The notes under the pieces are model-generated. The model did not search any database. It was not told where the DNA came from and was given only the letters and a program-made list of their open reading frames with translations. DNA of 64,000 nucleotides, from NCBI GenBank assembly GCA_037127315.1, contig JBBBDQ010001293.1, positions 888,001 through 952,000 on the forward strand, in the 5' to 3' direction. Both the position numbers and the translations under genes were made by a program. This stretch comes from Ascarosepion bandense. Taxonomy: Eukaryota > Mollusca > Cephalopoda > Sepiida > Sepiidae. Shown one piece after another: positions 1 to 10,780 of this stretch (position 1 is its first letter; every line of letters begins with the position of its first letter).

Positions 1-317
1 TAGTATGAACTTATAATATGCACCTGATGATGGTATCGTACACGAAACTCTTACACACACAAACATAAAGACACACACATATAGAAAGATAGATAACTAT
101 CGACATGGAATAAAACACGTACATACATCAAATCAGCTTCTTTTTATTTAACCATCCTGTCCTTAATCTCAGATCATACTTATCGATAAAAAAAAACAAT
201 ATATATATATGTGTGTGCCTTTTCTGTAGACAAACCTATGCACCAAAGTATATATATTCAAAAATAAATGCAGGTAAAAACAAACTGGAAAATTTATATA
301 TACATAACATTTAGCCC

Positions 318-573
318 AGGTACTAAGTCGAGTTCAAATTTCAGTTATATTTTTGCATTCACTTACGCGCAAATACCCGTGATCCGTCTCTTTCATTCAG
401 TTATGGGTTAAATAACAGGACAGGATTGGGTTCTATAGCCTTGGTCGGCAACCAGTCTACTGCAGAAAGTAATGGCAACCTACTGCGAGATAATCTTTTG
501 CCCATTTAGTCATGTCCCTTTCGAGACATGATCGCCCAAGAGTGTATCACATATTGCACTTAACTGACTAATA
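318..573 (+). mobile_element. SINE-A copy
   Basis: Copy of the most frequent short interspersed repeat here. It runs from a tRNA-like B-box (GAGTTCAAATTTC) through the block around CGCAAATACCC, ATGGGTTAAATAACAGGACA and GGCAACCAGTCTAC to the palindromic TCTCGAAAGAGA-like segment and GTGTATCAC. The same order recurs near 1.5, 6.3, 14.6, 20.2 and 25.2 kb. Family membership is seen directly; the tRNA origin is inferred from the A/B boxes of better copies. Confidence 0.75.
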
Positions 574-750
574 AGAAATTCATAAACCATGTAAAATAAA
601 AGCCAAAAGAATCATGATTTTTAAATAATAATTTGGCAATCTGTGCTATAAAAGAAACATTTATTAAATATTAACCAAATGACATATGTACGATTAAAAT
701 CTATCAACTATTAGCATGACAATCTATATTAAATCAAATACTTAACAACT

Positions 751-948
751 ATCTGGTCGGGTGCTCATACTATTCTCCTCGGGCTTCTCGACAAGGTACA
801 GCGGAGGGTCTGTAATGTGATCGATACCAACTTGGCAGACCGGCTGCAGTCTCTCTCTTACCGGCGCGACGTGGCTTCCCTGTGTCTCTTCTATAAATAC
901 TTTCACGGCTTCTGCTCCAATGTGGCCTTGCTTGGGATGAAATGATTG
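751..948 (+). mobile_element. LINE-J fragment, internally deleted
   Basis: Encodes the SGAP...LLDK.QRRVCNVIDTDLADRLQ...YRRDVASLCLFYKYFHGFCS part of the LINE-J C-terminus (with substitutions), then jumps straight to the family 3' end TGGCCTTGCTTGGGATGAAATGATT and A's. The deletion removes the FTR...HPFTV and LWNSLP blocks found in longer copies. It lies inside repeat X. Non-functional. Confidence 0.7.
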
Positions 949-1175
949 TTAAAAAAAGCTTTTGGAGACGCCCAGTAATCACGCCAACTGGTTCACCAGC
1001 AACTTTTGTGGTATGAAAGACATAACTTTTTGTATTCACTCTTCAAGTTTTTCAAAGTCTTTTTTTTTTTTTTACAAAAAGCCTTAACACCATGGGACTT
1101 TTTCTTTGGAGTTGGTTAAAGGAGAAAGTGTACTATAACAAATCAAGGCCTTTTGTATTCACTCTTCAAAGTTTT
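949..1175. repeat. Unassigned insert with short direct repeats
   Basis: Part of the material interrupting repeat X. It contains TTTTGTATTCACTCTTCAA twice (near 1029 and 1152), separated by a poly-T run and unidentified sequence. Its source is not recognised. Confidence 0.35.
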
Positions 1176-1377
1176 TGACAGTCTCTTCTAGATTAAATAG
1201 TCATGTTTGCAAGCCTACTGGATGTTTAGCCACATATCTCACCAGGAAAATCTAGTGGGATAACGCTAAAAGGGCAGTTAGTATTGAATTACCAGTTGCC
1301 TAGACATATACTCATGCTGGTAAGTACCTAAATAGATAACCACTTCGGAATACCAGATAATGTAAGATCGGATGTGC

Positions 1378-1680
1378 GGACCAGTCAGTTAAGTGCCATA
1401 CGTGATACACGCTTTGGGAGATCGTGTCTCTTTCGAGACATGAATGACTGGGCAGAAGATTACCCCCGCATTAGTTTGCCATTACTTTCTGCGGTAGACT
1501 GGTTGCCAGCCATGGTTATAGAACCCAATCTGTCTTATTTGTTAACCCATAACTTGAGAGATGAGACGGATTAATACCTTTCCCAAGGGTATTTGCGCGT
1601 AAGTTAATGCAAGGAATTCAACTGGCACCCCGATTTGTCGTTCCGAGTCGATATCCACTGCACCACAACGCACATATGCC
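1378..1680 (-). mobile_element. SINE-A copy with tRNA-like head
   Basis: Longest SINE-A copy. Read on the minus strand it begins near 1680 with a good pol III A-box (TGGTGCAGTGG), followed by the shared body and ending in the CAGTCAGTTAAGTGCC block near 1378. The A-box supports a tRNA-derived SINE. A short open frame on the plus strand across this copy is a by-product of the repeat. Confidence 0.75.
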
Positions 1681-1983
1681 TCTGAATTGTTAATCACGGA
1701 GCCGAGTATGAATCCATCTCTTCCCCACCCGCCCACAGATATAGGTTAATAAGACTTATATCTCTAAACCATTATTATCTAAAAAAAAAAAACTCTTACA
1801 ATATAAAATTAGTATTTTCTGGTTTAAAAAGCCTGCAATGGTTTGATCATACAGTTAAATGCCATACGTGATAAACACTTGAGCGAGCATGGTTTTTAGA
1901 TTCATGACTGACGAAATATGATATTTTGCCGCAGTAGGCAGCAGTTTTTATGCAGTAGACTAGTTACCAACGAAGGCTATAGT

Positions 1984-2187
1984 CTTTCCTGTCGAGATAT
2001 ATGGTTAAACATCCAGTAGGATTACAAACATCACTATTTACTCTAACAGCGACTGTCAAGTTATATAGTCATTAGGTATTTAATCTAATATATTGTTAAT
2101 ATTTGATAGATTTTAATCTAACATATATCATCTGGTTAATGTTTAAAAAATGTTTTTCTTATAGCACAGATTGTCAAATTAATATCT
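1984..2187 (-). repeat. Repeat X, uninterrupted copy
   Basis: Reverse-complement partner of 627-752 plus 1176-1245. Contains shared blocks GATTAAAATCTATCAA and CCTACTGGATGTTTA when read on the minus strand. It is inserted in a SINE-A copy. No open frame. Confidence 0.6.
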
Positions 2188-2243
2188 AATCTGTCATGCT
2201 ATTTAACCCATAACTAAGGAAGATGATTTGGTTACTTATCATT

Positions 2244-2862
2244 TGTTGTGGGGTTCTCCCATTTCGTAAAGATGAACTCGTCCAGAGTATACTTATACGA
2301 CTGCTATAGAAGCGAGAATCTAGAATGCAGCGTTTTCTCGTGGTAATTTCATTAACACTATCAGCTTTCTGCCTTCTGGCGGAGAGCATTAACGCAGTCG
2401 TGGCTCCGGCGAAGGGTAGAGTCACGACTGGGCAAAATTAGACAGCTATTTTTGGCTGAGCTATATGGCCCGGAGGACCTACGTAAAAAAGGCCTTGTGC
2501 CACATTTTGCCCTACTGGGAGGGCAGATACATACAGAATACCGTGTTTTCACAGAGAGTTAATCGGAGAATACGAGAGTCCAGAGAGAGATTAGCAGTCA
2601 AACACAGTAGTTCATAGTAGGTCTGTGCTCCACTCATCAACAAGATTATTACGCAGTACTCGTCAGCTTTCGACGCGGACATACTCAATATACTACGGCT
2701 TCACTTCCAGAGACTTGTACATATACTTTTTACTCATCCGTATTCCTGGACTACTAATCTTCATTCAGGTCTGTATCCTTACGTTAATACACTTATTTTC
2801 TATCTCAATTACTGATCCTTGTTCATTTATTTGTGCGGGTCCCATTCCCAGGATCCACAAAA
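2244..2862 (+). mobile_element. Solo LTR, first copy
   Basis: Starts TGTTGTGGGG and ends near GGATCCACAA, aligning along its length (opposite strand) with the solo LTR at 53053-53888. Shared blocks include the fold CGTGGCTCCGGCGAAGGGTAGAGTCACG, the GGCACAAGGCC-like segment and CTTCACTTCCAGAGACTTG. The last bases of the expected CCACAACA terminus are altered and no clear target duplication is visible, so this copy is older. No internal retrotransposon genes adjoin it. The superfamily (Gypsy or BEL) cannot be read from the LTR alone. Confidence 0.7.
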
Positions 2863-2930
2863 ATTTTCCAAGCATATTTGTGTGTAAGTGAATGTAATGA
2901 CCCAAACTAGAATTCACTGGGCTTTCTGAA

Positions 2931-3473
2931 TTTACTAGACTACATCGCAAGCTGTAGAAAACCAATCAATGAGCCTATTCGCTTACTGAGATTATATTTG
3001 TATATTACTGTTACTTTAGTTCGATATCATAGCTGCTATCGTATAATTAATTGGTCACCACTGTCTAGCCAGTTCAAATTGAGTTTAAACAACTTTTAAA
3101 AGATTTAGTTTTCCACTCATTTCTAAATATTCCATCCTTAAATAGAGGATGTGTCTTTAATCGGCCGGAGTACGAGGCTGGTGAAAAATAAGCTCATCAA
3201 TATTGAACCACTCATGCTGATCGGGAAAAATAGCAAGAGAAAGGGGAAAAACAAAGCAAATGATTAGTTTTCACGCCGAGGCCAATTTGAGGCGGAGATA
3301 TCGAGAAGGAGGATTAGAATCACTTAGAAATAAACAGTTAAGTAAAAAAAAAAAAAAAAAGAAAAAAATCTTGTTGTAAGAAGAGGCCGCTAATGTTGGA
3401 ACTAAAAATAATCCGGACAAGCTGTAAATTGCTCTTTTTCTAAAACCAATAATAGACAAATTTGCGGAATTTA

Positions 3474-3504
<31 letters not shown>

Positions 3505-3734
3505 AATTTTATTTTTATTTTTTTCACAGATTTCTGCGTTCACTTATAATGCCTACCAGTTTTCTTTGGAAATTGTGTGAAAGCCAGTCATCTCACATCT
3601 TAAACACCTTCCTCGTTATCCTTGTAGACCCCAACAACGATGCGGCCTAAAACTTACTAGAATTTCCCTTAGAATCGCCCATTAGTATCTTCTCAGATAT
3701 ATATTATTACTTTATTTTAAACATATTTTGAAGT
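2931..3734. other. Unassigned AT-rich stretch
   Basis: No recognised element. It includes a poly-A run at about 3343-3367, an ATT trinucleotide run at about 3470-3515 and short T-runs. An open frame on the minus strand there is a product of these simple repeats. Confidence 0.4.
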
Positions 3735-4322
3735 GTTCAGACAGAGGATGGAAAGATCGATATGGATATCCAAAGACGCATTGACATGGCCAATGACGCA
3801 TTTCAGAAGCTAACCAAAGTACTGAAAGACAGGAAAATCTCATTGGAAACAAACAAAAGTGTTGTTGTATTGCTATGTGATATCTGTCCTTCTGTATGGA
3901 AGAGAATGCTGGACGATCTCATTAAAGATGAAGAAGAGGCTTGAGGCAGCAGAAATGTGGTTTTACAGAAGAATACTGAGGACGCCATGATCTGAGCACG
4001 TGAGCAACGATGAGATGTTGGAGAGGATGAATACGAGAAGAAAACTCAAACTTAACACCAGGAAGAGAGAGATGAGGTTCGTGAGATACGTAATCAGGAA
4101 GGTAGGCCTGGAGAATTTAATATTCACAGGACGGATAGAAGAAAAGAGAGAGGGAGGGAGGGGAAAGAAGCGAAAGACATGCTTGTTAGGCCTGAGCAAA
4201 TAGATGGAGGTGCGGTGTTTGGGAGAGATACCAAGAGAAAAATATTGAGAGCGACAAGAGACAGAGCCACTTGTAATTTCATAACCGGCTACGTCCTGAA
4301 GGGACACGGCACATGAAGAAGA
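3735..4322 (+). pseudogene. LINE-E 3' part, decayed
   Basis: Frame-broken C-terminal part of the LINE-E endonuclease/reverse-transcriptase polyprotein. Recognisable in order are DIQRRIDMANDAFQKLTKVLKDRKISLETNK, AAEMWFYRRILR, ERMNTRRKLKLNTRKREMRFV, and the conserved 3' block TACGTCCTGAAGGGACACGG followed by GAAGAAG. In intact families of this kind this region follows the reverse transcriptase palm and ends the single long ORF. Here at least one frameshift and stops interrupt it, and the reverse transcriptase itself is missing. Confidence 0.75.
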
Positions 4323-4579
4323 AATATAGCCTTCTTTCGGATACAGTTTTCCATTGTCCTTACTAAGAAATAAAAGTTTGATATCGTATTCTCAACATCA
4401 TTTTTGGAACCTAATTTATGTTGCCTTTTGCCTATACTTCGTCTAGTATAAGATTGTCCAGCTTTCACAGTTATCAGACTGATATTATGTAACAATTCAA
4501 TACTTTTTATTGTTTATTCCTAAAGAAATTTTCTTATTTCTTAATACATTGCTTAGCGTTTATAAACTTCTCTTTTCCA

Positions 4580-5395
4580 ATTTAGCATGGATGAAGCTAG
4601 TCTCCCTGAAAGCAAAACACTGTACCCACTTAGCCTAACTCTCTCAGCAAACCTCAAGTCGAATGACTACATCGAATCCATAGCAAAACCTGCTACTAAG
4701 AAAGTAGCTTCATTGTGTAAGGCCAGGAAGTTTTTTTCCCGTCTGAATACATCCTGCACATATATAAATCTACCATCCACCCTCGTATTGAATAATGCTA
4801 CCACATCTGGTCGGGTGCCCCTGCTATTCGCCTTAGGGTTCTTGACAAAATCCAAGGAAAAATCTACAATGTGATCGATCATGACTTGTTCGCTCAGCTG
4901 CAGTCACTTTCTCACCGGCGTCATGTGGCCTCCCTCTGTCTCTTCTTTCACGGCTTCTACTCCGATGAGCTTAGCTAACTGGTGCCCCTCTGAATGAATT
5001 TACTCGAGCTACTAAACTAGTAACTAGGTTCTACTCTTTTACAGTGAAACTAATGAAATGTACTACAACTTCTTCTCTACTAGCTTCTTTTCTAGCACTT
5101 CTCGCCTGTGGAATTCCCTTCCGTATACTGGCTATCTTGACAGTTACAATATCCAAGAATTTAAATGTAAGGTCAGTTACCATCTCCTATCTCTCTGACT
5201 CGCATCCTTTCCCTATGTTCTTTTCCCGTCCACTCTACTCTCATAAGCTCTCTTCATACCAGTATTCTCATTCTCTGACACACCCTATAACTTTTTCTTC
5301 TTTCTCTTCACTCTTCTTCTATGTAACCCCCTGCTCCCCAGTGGCAGTAAAACTGCCTTGCATGATGTGAAATATTTACTAAAAAAATGTTTTGT
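4580..5395 (+). pseudogene. LINE-J 3' part, heavily mutated
   Basis: Aligns with the 231-residue LINE-J reading frame at 49989-50684 from the LPESKTLYPL..LTLS..LK block through SIAK...K.ASLC.ARKFF to the FYS.SF / LWNSLP region, but frame changes and stops occur throughout. Ends with AGTGGCAGTAAAACTGCCTTGC and an A-rich tail near 5390. Probably an old insertion. Confidence 0.7.
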
Positions 5396-5589
5396 CATTT
5401 CTTCTTGCTTTTTTTTACTAGCTCATGTAAAAGTTCTTCTTTTCTATATCTGCTATCAACACTGTGTCATCTGCATATCTTATACTGTTAAGACAGTGGC
5501 CTCCCTAATAAATATAATTCTCTCAGAATAGCTTCACTGTATAAACTGAATAAATCCGGTAAGACGTTACATCTTTGTCTTACACCCTC

Positions 5590-6150
5590 TTCTAGTTTTG
5601 TACAACCATGTGTAAATTAATTGAAACAACAGTTTTAGTTTTTTTGTTTTTTTTTCACTATACGGTCAGTTTTCGACCCGCTGGAGTAACAGGGTGTAAT
5701 CGATTTCTTTTTTTCCTCAGATTACGTCATTTGCAATGGGGTGCAGTAATATGAATCTATTTTCGGATGTAAGATGAAATTTGTTTGGCCTTAAAAAATA
5801 TTGCGTCATCCGTGATTGCATCAGATTTTTATCCCGCTCAGACACTATTGTTTTGACTGTCAGTTAGCTGCCTTACAGCTATTTTCTGTGATGGACGTTA
5901 ATCCAAGAAAGCATACGAAAATGACAACTCTGCACGATCACATTATCGCGGATACTGTTGGTATCAGCCTTTCAACTGTCAGTCTCGTCATCAGGGCAAA
6001 GAAAAAAAACTGTATCCATCAGTCTAAAACGAAAAGGAAAATGCGGTCGGAAGAGAAAAATAACGTCAAGAGACGACGTATACGTGATCGGCGAAAGTGT
6101 GAAAGATACCAGGAAGACAATTTTGTTTTGTTTGAGTTAATTAGCAAACG
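5590..6150 (+). pseudogene. Tc1-like transposase, N-terminal remnant
   Basis: From about 5890 the plus strand encodes a helix-turn-helix segment ending in ADTVGISLSTVSLVIR. After a frame change the second frame continues with GKCGRKRKITSRDDVYVIGES, the GRPRKT-and-following region typical of Tc1 transposases. The sequence then runs into unrelated G/T-rich DNA near 6150, so the DDE catalytic domain is absent. A candidate left end lies near 5596 (TTGTACAACCATGTG), as expected for a Tc1-type inverted terminal repeat, but the right end is missing. Dead element: one frameshift plus 3' truncation. Confidence 0.65.
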
Positions 6151-6234
6151 GGTGGTTTTTTGGGGGGTTTTTTTTGGGGGGGGTTACTGAATTCATTTTC
6201 TAACCATATGCAGGCAATCTGCTCCCAATATAAT

Positions 6235-6475
6235 TCAGTTGAATGTCATACGTGATCATGTCTCATAGGAGACAAAAATAACTGAGCAAAAGATTTTCCC
6301 TCTTTAGGTTTCCATTACTTTCTATGGTAGACTGGTTGACAAACAAGGCTATAAAAACCAATTTGTCCTGTTACCTAAATATATCTGAAAGAAAGAGACG
6401 GATTAATATCTTTTCCGTAAGGTATTTGTGCGTAAGTGAATGCAAGGAATTCAACTTGAATTCGAAATCGGAAAA
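6235..6475 (-). mobile_element. SINE-A copy
   Basis: Minus-strand copy with GTATTTGTGCGTAAGTGAATGCAAGGAATTCAA at the head side and CAGTTGAATGTCATACGTGATCATGTCTC at the tail side. Several indels. Confidence 0.7.
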
Positions 6476-7316
6476 TGAGTTACCAGTTTTAGACGATAAT
6501 TTATCCATCACAAACTGTATGTCTGCCTGTGTGTGTGGTCGCGCGTATTGAATCCCTATATATATTTTTAATGAAACTTTTGAAATTCGAAAAATCATAC
6601 TTAGAGAAGGAAAACGTATTAACATTTATTGAAATTTTAAGATTTAGGTTCGAGATGACGGGCATTAGTACGCCCTCCACACCTCAAAGCACTCAGCTTC
6701 ATTTGGAAATCCATCTTGGCACATTTGCGTCGGTTTGCTATCGACCAGCAATTCTTATACATTCGCTCAATAATCAAGACTTGATCCTTATTTAACAGGT
6801 TGTCATTTGCTTTCTCCCTGCGGCAGCAAATCCAAAGAGGTTGGTTCTTTTAATCTCGCTTTAAGTTCCGCGTCAAGCTCTCTGCTTTAAAATCCGATCT
6901 TTCAGGTAACACCGAAAATTTGTAGCCTAATGAGATGGGGCTTAATCTTATTTAAATTCGAAAGTGCTAATTATCATATGTGCAACAACCAATTCATTTT
7001 TAACGAACTGATGCAGCGTGCCGAGATATCGACCTTGTAATTACAGCTGAGGCAGCGTAAAAACCTTCATCATTCATTTACCAACATGCGTTCTTATCAA
7101 TATAAATACACTTAATATTTGAAAATCTGATTTTACGGCACAGAATATAGGACATGGCTCAAGCAAATTAGTAATAAATACTGGTGAGCCAAATAGAAAT
7201 GGCTCAACGAAAAGTTTGTGGAAATAGAGGGAATGAGTATCACAGATCAAGTCAGTCTTAAAAGTAATAAGACTGGTGTCACAAACTAGATGGTTTTCCC
7301 TTTTAAGTAATCTCTC
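6476..7316. other. No recognised element
   Basis: Low-copy-looking sequence with no long open frame and no match by eye to the repeat families elsewhere in the window. This is one of the few places here where unique host DNA might survive. Confidence 0.3.
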
Positions 7317-7676
7317 TTGAGTCTAACGCACTTTACATCCTTCTCTTCCTCGCTGGAAGCCTCTCAGCTCTGTCGTTACGACCCTCTTGATGATCTCTGC
7401 CTTTCAGAGCGGATCCCCTTGATGACCCCCTTGAGCGTGAGGAAAGAAAAAATGCCACACGGTTCAACATCAGTTAAAAAAAGAGCTTGTTCCAGTACAG
7501 CTATGTTATTCTTGGTCAACAACGGCCGCATTGTCCTGCCACAATTTTCGACACTTCTTTCGTACTGTGCGAAACAAACCTTTCAGGATCTCTTTGCAGA
7601 CATGCTGATTGATCGTCTGGAACTGTGGCAAAAACTCACAATAAGAGAACAAGACAAGAGACATAGTCATGAGTAA
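7317..7676 (+). CDS. Unidentified 119-codon open frame
   Basis: An ATG-started frame of 119 codons with a fairly ordinary amino-acid composition (Leu, Ser, Arg, Lys), no simple repeat and no match I recognise. No Kozak-like context, splice sites or partner exons are evident, and the 3' end runs into sequence related to nothing obvious. It may be chance or part of an unknown element; I assign no function. Confidence 0.15.
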   Translation: MSLTHFTSFSSSLEASQLCRYDPLDDLCLSERIPLMTPLSVRKEKMPHGSTSVKKRACSSTAMLFLVNNGRIVLPQFSTLLSYCAKQTFQDLFADMLIDRLELWQKLTIREQDKRHSHE

Positions 7677-7884
7677 GACCCATAAATTCCAAGAAGAGAA
7701 CGGTGATATTAGAGAAAGAATAATTATACCAGAGATAGAAAAAATACATCAGATAACAGATCCGCGATAAAAGAGAAGAAGCAACAACACCCAGAAATAT
7801 CAAAGGATCAGAAATATTAAAATATGACAAGTAATCAGTACTGGACACATTGAATAAAAATACAGGATCAAGACTAGATGGAAT

Positions 7885-8372
7885 TATACTAGAAAGCCTC
7901 TCATGTCCCAGGAATCTCAGTTGTCTCTTCCTGATGCTGAATATTAATTTCCTTTTCGATTCATTTATTTCCAACACCTCATCATTGCTCCATGATATCA
8001 ACAGCATCCGTCTGTAGAACTACATTTCAGTTGCTTCAAGTTTTTCCTTCATCTTTGATATTCTCCAGAATTTACTGCCATATTGAACAACTGACATCAC
8101 ATAGATAGCAATCCAATACTCTCTTCTTTCTTTCTAGTGAAAGTTTTTTCTGCTTCTTAATACTTTACTCTGCTTCTAGAACGCGTCCATCTGTTAGACC
8201 ATTCCCAGGTATTTAAATTTTTGTACCTGCTTGATTTTAATATCCCCTCCACTGTATTTGGTATTTAGGGCTGCACTTTTTGCTGATGACCATGCATTCG
8301 TTTTTCTTGTAGTTTATTTGTAGTCCTTTCTTGTCACTCTCTTCAGCTGCCTTCTGCAGGAGTCATGATTGA
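7885..8372 (-). pseudogene. LINE-E fragment, antisense
   Basis: Read on the minus strand it gives pieces of the LINE-E C-terminal half: a QVQKFKYLG-like block around 8215, YGSKFWRISKMKEKLEATE near 8020-8090, then WSNDEVLEINESKRKLIFSIRKRQLRFLG near 7900-7985. Frames are broken. Upstream it ends near an EESDKKGL..INYKKNECM-like segment. Non-functional. Confidence 0.65.
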
Positions 8373-8825
8373 GTTCTCCTGCTTGTGTGACATGGTGCAG
8401 ATAACGCTTGCCAGACATAGGGATTTCCATCGTCCACACTCTTGACACAGGGCAGCGCTATCTCCTCCAGGCTCTTGATGTAGTTCTAAGTGTTGAGTCT
8501 GAGGCCACATGGGAAGATGAATGAAGACATAAATTCGTCATCACTTGTGCTCTTCAAACAATTTTGTATTCACCATTAGTCTCGGAATCCTTAAAACTGA
8601 ACTCAGATTAAAACCCAAATACTCTGAAATGCTCGTATTGTAAATTTTGGCGCTAATGCTAAGCAGTACAGCATGAATTTCCCGAATTTCTAGCGGAAGG
8701 AATTGCACCATGGTGCTCAACTAACGGTACTGTAATGTACGGTCGACAATATCAAAAACAAACAACGCGCAGGCGTGAAATTAAACCTAAACTGGAGAAA
8801 TTTTACCCATCGCACCTCTTATGTA
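8373..8825. other. No recognised element
   Basis: Sequence between a LINE-E and a LINE-J remnant. No family match and no convincing open frame seen. Confidence 0.25.
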
Positions 8826-9562
8826 TGTATAGAGTAGATCATTCTAAACTTCCACCCCATATCTGCTGCTATGAAAGTGGGCTCCCTGTGCAGGGCTCGG
8901 AAATTTTTCCCACCTGAAACTATTCTGCACATATACAAATCTGCCATCCGCCCGTGTATTGAATATTGCTGCCATATCTGGTCGGGTGCCCCTGCTGCTC
9001 TCCTTGGGCTTCTTGACAAAATACAAAGAAGGATCTGTAACGTGGTTGATACTGACTTGGCAGACCGGCTGCAGCCGCTCTCTCACCGGCGTGATGTAGC
9101 TTCCCTGTGCCTCTTCTACAAGTATTTTCATGGCTTCTGCTCCGATGAGCTTAGATAACTGGTGCCGCCTAAGCAGGAATTTACACGAGATACTAGATTA
9201 GCAATTAGGTCCCACCCTTTTACAGTTAAACAAATAAGATGTAACCGTAAATTCTACTCCAACAGCTTCTTTTCTCGCGCTTCCCGCCTGTGGAACTCCC
9301 TTCCACAAGTCTGCTTTCCCGACAGTTACAATCTCCAGGTGTTTAAATGTAGGGTCAATAGACACCTCCTATCACACTAACTCCCAACTATTCTCACAAC
9401 ACTCTCATCTACCCAACCCTCATTCTCGGTATCCTCACCCGCCTATCACTGACGCTCTGTCATTTCCTATATTTAATCAGCCTTTCTCCACTCTACGTAG
9501 CCCCCTGCACAGTAGTGGCAGTGACATGCCTTGCTCGGGGTGAAACGCTTATAAAAAAAAAA
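8826..9562 (+). pseudogene. LINE-J 3' part
   Basis: Well-preserved LINE-J C-terminus. The plus strand encodes MKVGSLCRARKFFPPETILH, IRPCIEYCCHIWSGAP, a LLDKIQRRICNVVDTD stretch and the RRDVASLCLFYKYFHGFCSDELR block, then a stop, then a second frame with TRDTRLAIRSHPFTVKQIRC and SRASRLWNSLPQVCFPDSY. It ends with TGCCTTGCTCGGGGTGAAACG and an A-run at about 9548-9568. Only one stop separates the two blocks, so this is a relatively young copy. In this class of LINE the segment lies C-terminal to the reverse transcriptase palm; the endonuclease and palm are missing. Confidence 0.8.
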
Positions 9563-9830
9563 AAAAAATATTTACTTACATCGTTCTCATTAACAGCGTC
9601 ACCACTCCCATCACACTTAGATAGCAGTAAAATAAACAAAAAATGTCTACCCTTCCTTAAAAAAAAAACATAAATCCCAATTTATGAACTACCCAGACAA
9701 ATTAAATAAGGAACCAAGCTACCTCTCCTAACCCAAAGCTATACCTCTAAGGCTACAATACGGCCGACTAAATCAGAATAAGCTCCCAACATTCACTTAT
9801 ATCACCATAAATAAACCGTTTTCACCATTT
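9563..9830. other. AT-rich unassigned stretch
   Basis: A-runs and C/T-rich sequence downstream of the LINE-J tail. No element recognised. Confidence 0.25.
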
Positions 9831-9834
9831 AGTT

Positions 9835-9945
9835 TTCATTTCAACTAATCACCCGATGAGAAGCGCACATAGCAACTTCGAAACGCGAAAACTTTTGTGT
9901 AGTGATACGATGAATTTATAAACCATTGTAACTACCATTACAATA
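9835..9945 (+). mobile_element. Penelope-type terminal-repeat fragment
   Basis: About 110 bp that aligns with the reverse complement of 20405-20520: shared blocks are the stem-loop motif, TTTTGTGTAGTGATAC and a CATTGTAAC..CCATTACA segment. Hammerhead-like terminal sequences of this form are known from Penelope-like elements; no reverse transcriptase is attached here. Confidence 0.45.
9853..9884 (+). other. Hammerhead-like motif
   Basis: CCGATGA, then GAAG..CTTC as stem II, then GAAAC. This is the only copy with exact hammerhead spacing between the first core block and stem II, but the core has C where the consensus CUGANGA needs U, which should abolish cleavage. Confidence 0.4.
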
Positions 9946-10064
9946 TAATGCTCTACGTTGTATCGAGCACTCTTTATAAAAGTAAATGCATGAACAGCAA
10001 GTAAAAAAACCTACGATTTCTATAACTTTTTTATATTATATATATATATATAAATTAGTCCTCC

Positions 10065-10545
10065 ACTTACCAAAAAATGCAAAGCAGAAGCTCCGATCCA
10101 TGGATATTTGGCTGTTTCCATTTTTCTTTGCCGGTCACAATACGATGCGAAAAAAATTTCCATTTTTATCGTTGAAGCAGCTGTTCACACGTGACAAGAC
10201 ACTGTTCGACGTCACTCGGTTTCAACTCGTATTGCACTCAATTTCATAGCTTCTGAATCAATACTAAAGCATTCAAACGTTTGGAAACTCTTAAGTGATC
10301 AACTCCCCATGGGTTTTTATGAAGTAATACCTCCAATTCTTCTTTCAACCTTTTCGGTGCGCCAGAGCATTCATTATCTTCAACATCAAAATCATTATTT
10401 TTGAAGAGTCTGCATTTTGTTTCATGGTATGAATGCCGCAAGTCTCAAGAAGATTTCTGTGTACTTCAGCTGCAGATTTATTTTGAATAAAGTAGTACAA
10501 TAAAATTCCCCGCAAATACATTTTCATTACAACGAAATCCGACAT
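10065..10545 (-). pseudogene. mariner transposase, dead
   Basis: Minus strand, N-terminus near 10545. In order: LRGILLYYFIQNKSAAEVHR (first helix-turn-helix), a CRLFKNNDFDVEDNECSGAPKR block matching the mariner linker, a SKRLNALVLIQKL block, then VQYELKPSDVEQ, TCEQLLQR, a stop, and HRIVTGKEKW. That last block is the first catalytic motif of mariner (normally TGDEKW); the aspartate codon is replaced by a lysine codon, so the enzyme is dead even apart from the stop and frameshifts. The C-terminal catalytic residues are missing. Normal length is about 345 residues. Confidence 0.8.
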
Positions 10546-10714
10546 GTTTAATGGAATGAGAAAAAAAGTTGCTTAGACTTCGGTGAAATGACATACACTG
10601 AATTCCAAGCTTGCTTATCATAATTCGGTATAGATGCATTACCATCTGAAACTACACGCACGCAGTTCTAGGAAATTTATCTGATGATAAACAGCGAGAA
10701 CTTATTCAAAGTAT

Positions 10715-10717
<3 letters not shown>

Positions 10718-10778
<61 letters not shown>
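10718..10778. repeat. (AT)n microsatellite
   Basis: About 60 bp of uninterrupted AT dinucleotide. Confidence 0.95.

Positions 10779-10780
<2 letters not shown>

Larger units (their letters stand above)
627..1245 (+). repeat. Repeat X, split by an insertion
   Basis: Positions 627-752 and 1176-1245 together align with the reverse complement of 1984-2187 at roughly 80% by eye. The copy here is broken by about 420 bp that begins with a LINE-J fragment. No coding potential is visible in X. It matches none of the other families in the window. Confidence 0.6.
1850..2930 (-). mobile_element. SINE-A copy broken by repeat X and an LTR
   Basis: SINE-A sequence is found at about 1850-1983, 2188-2243 and 2863-2930, in the right order for one minus-strand copy. 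The first gap holds repeat X (1984-2187) and the second holds a solo LTR (2244-2862). Three generations of insertion can therefore be ordered: SINE-A first, X and the LTR later. Confidence 0.6.
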
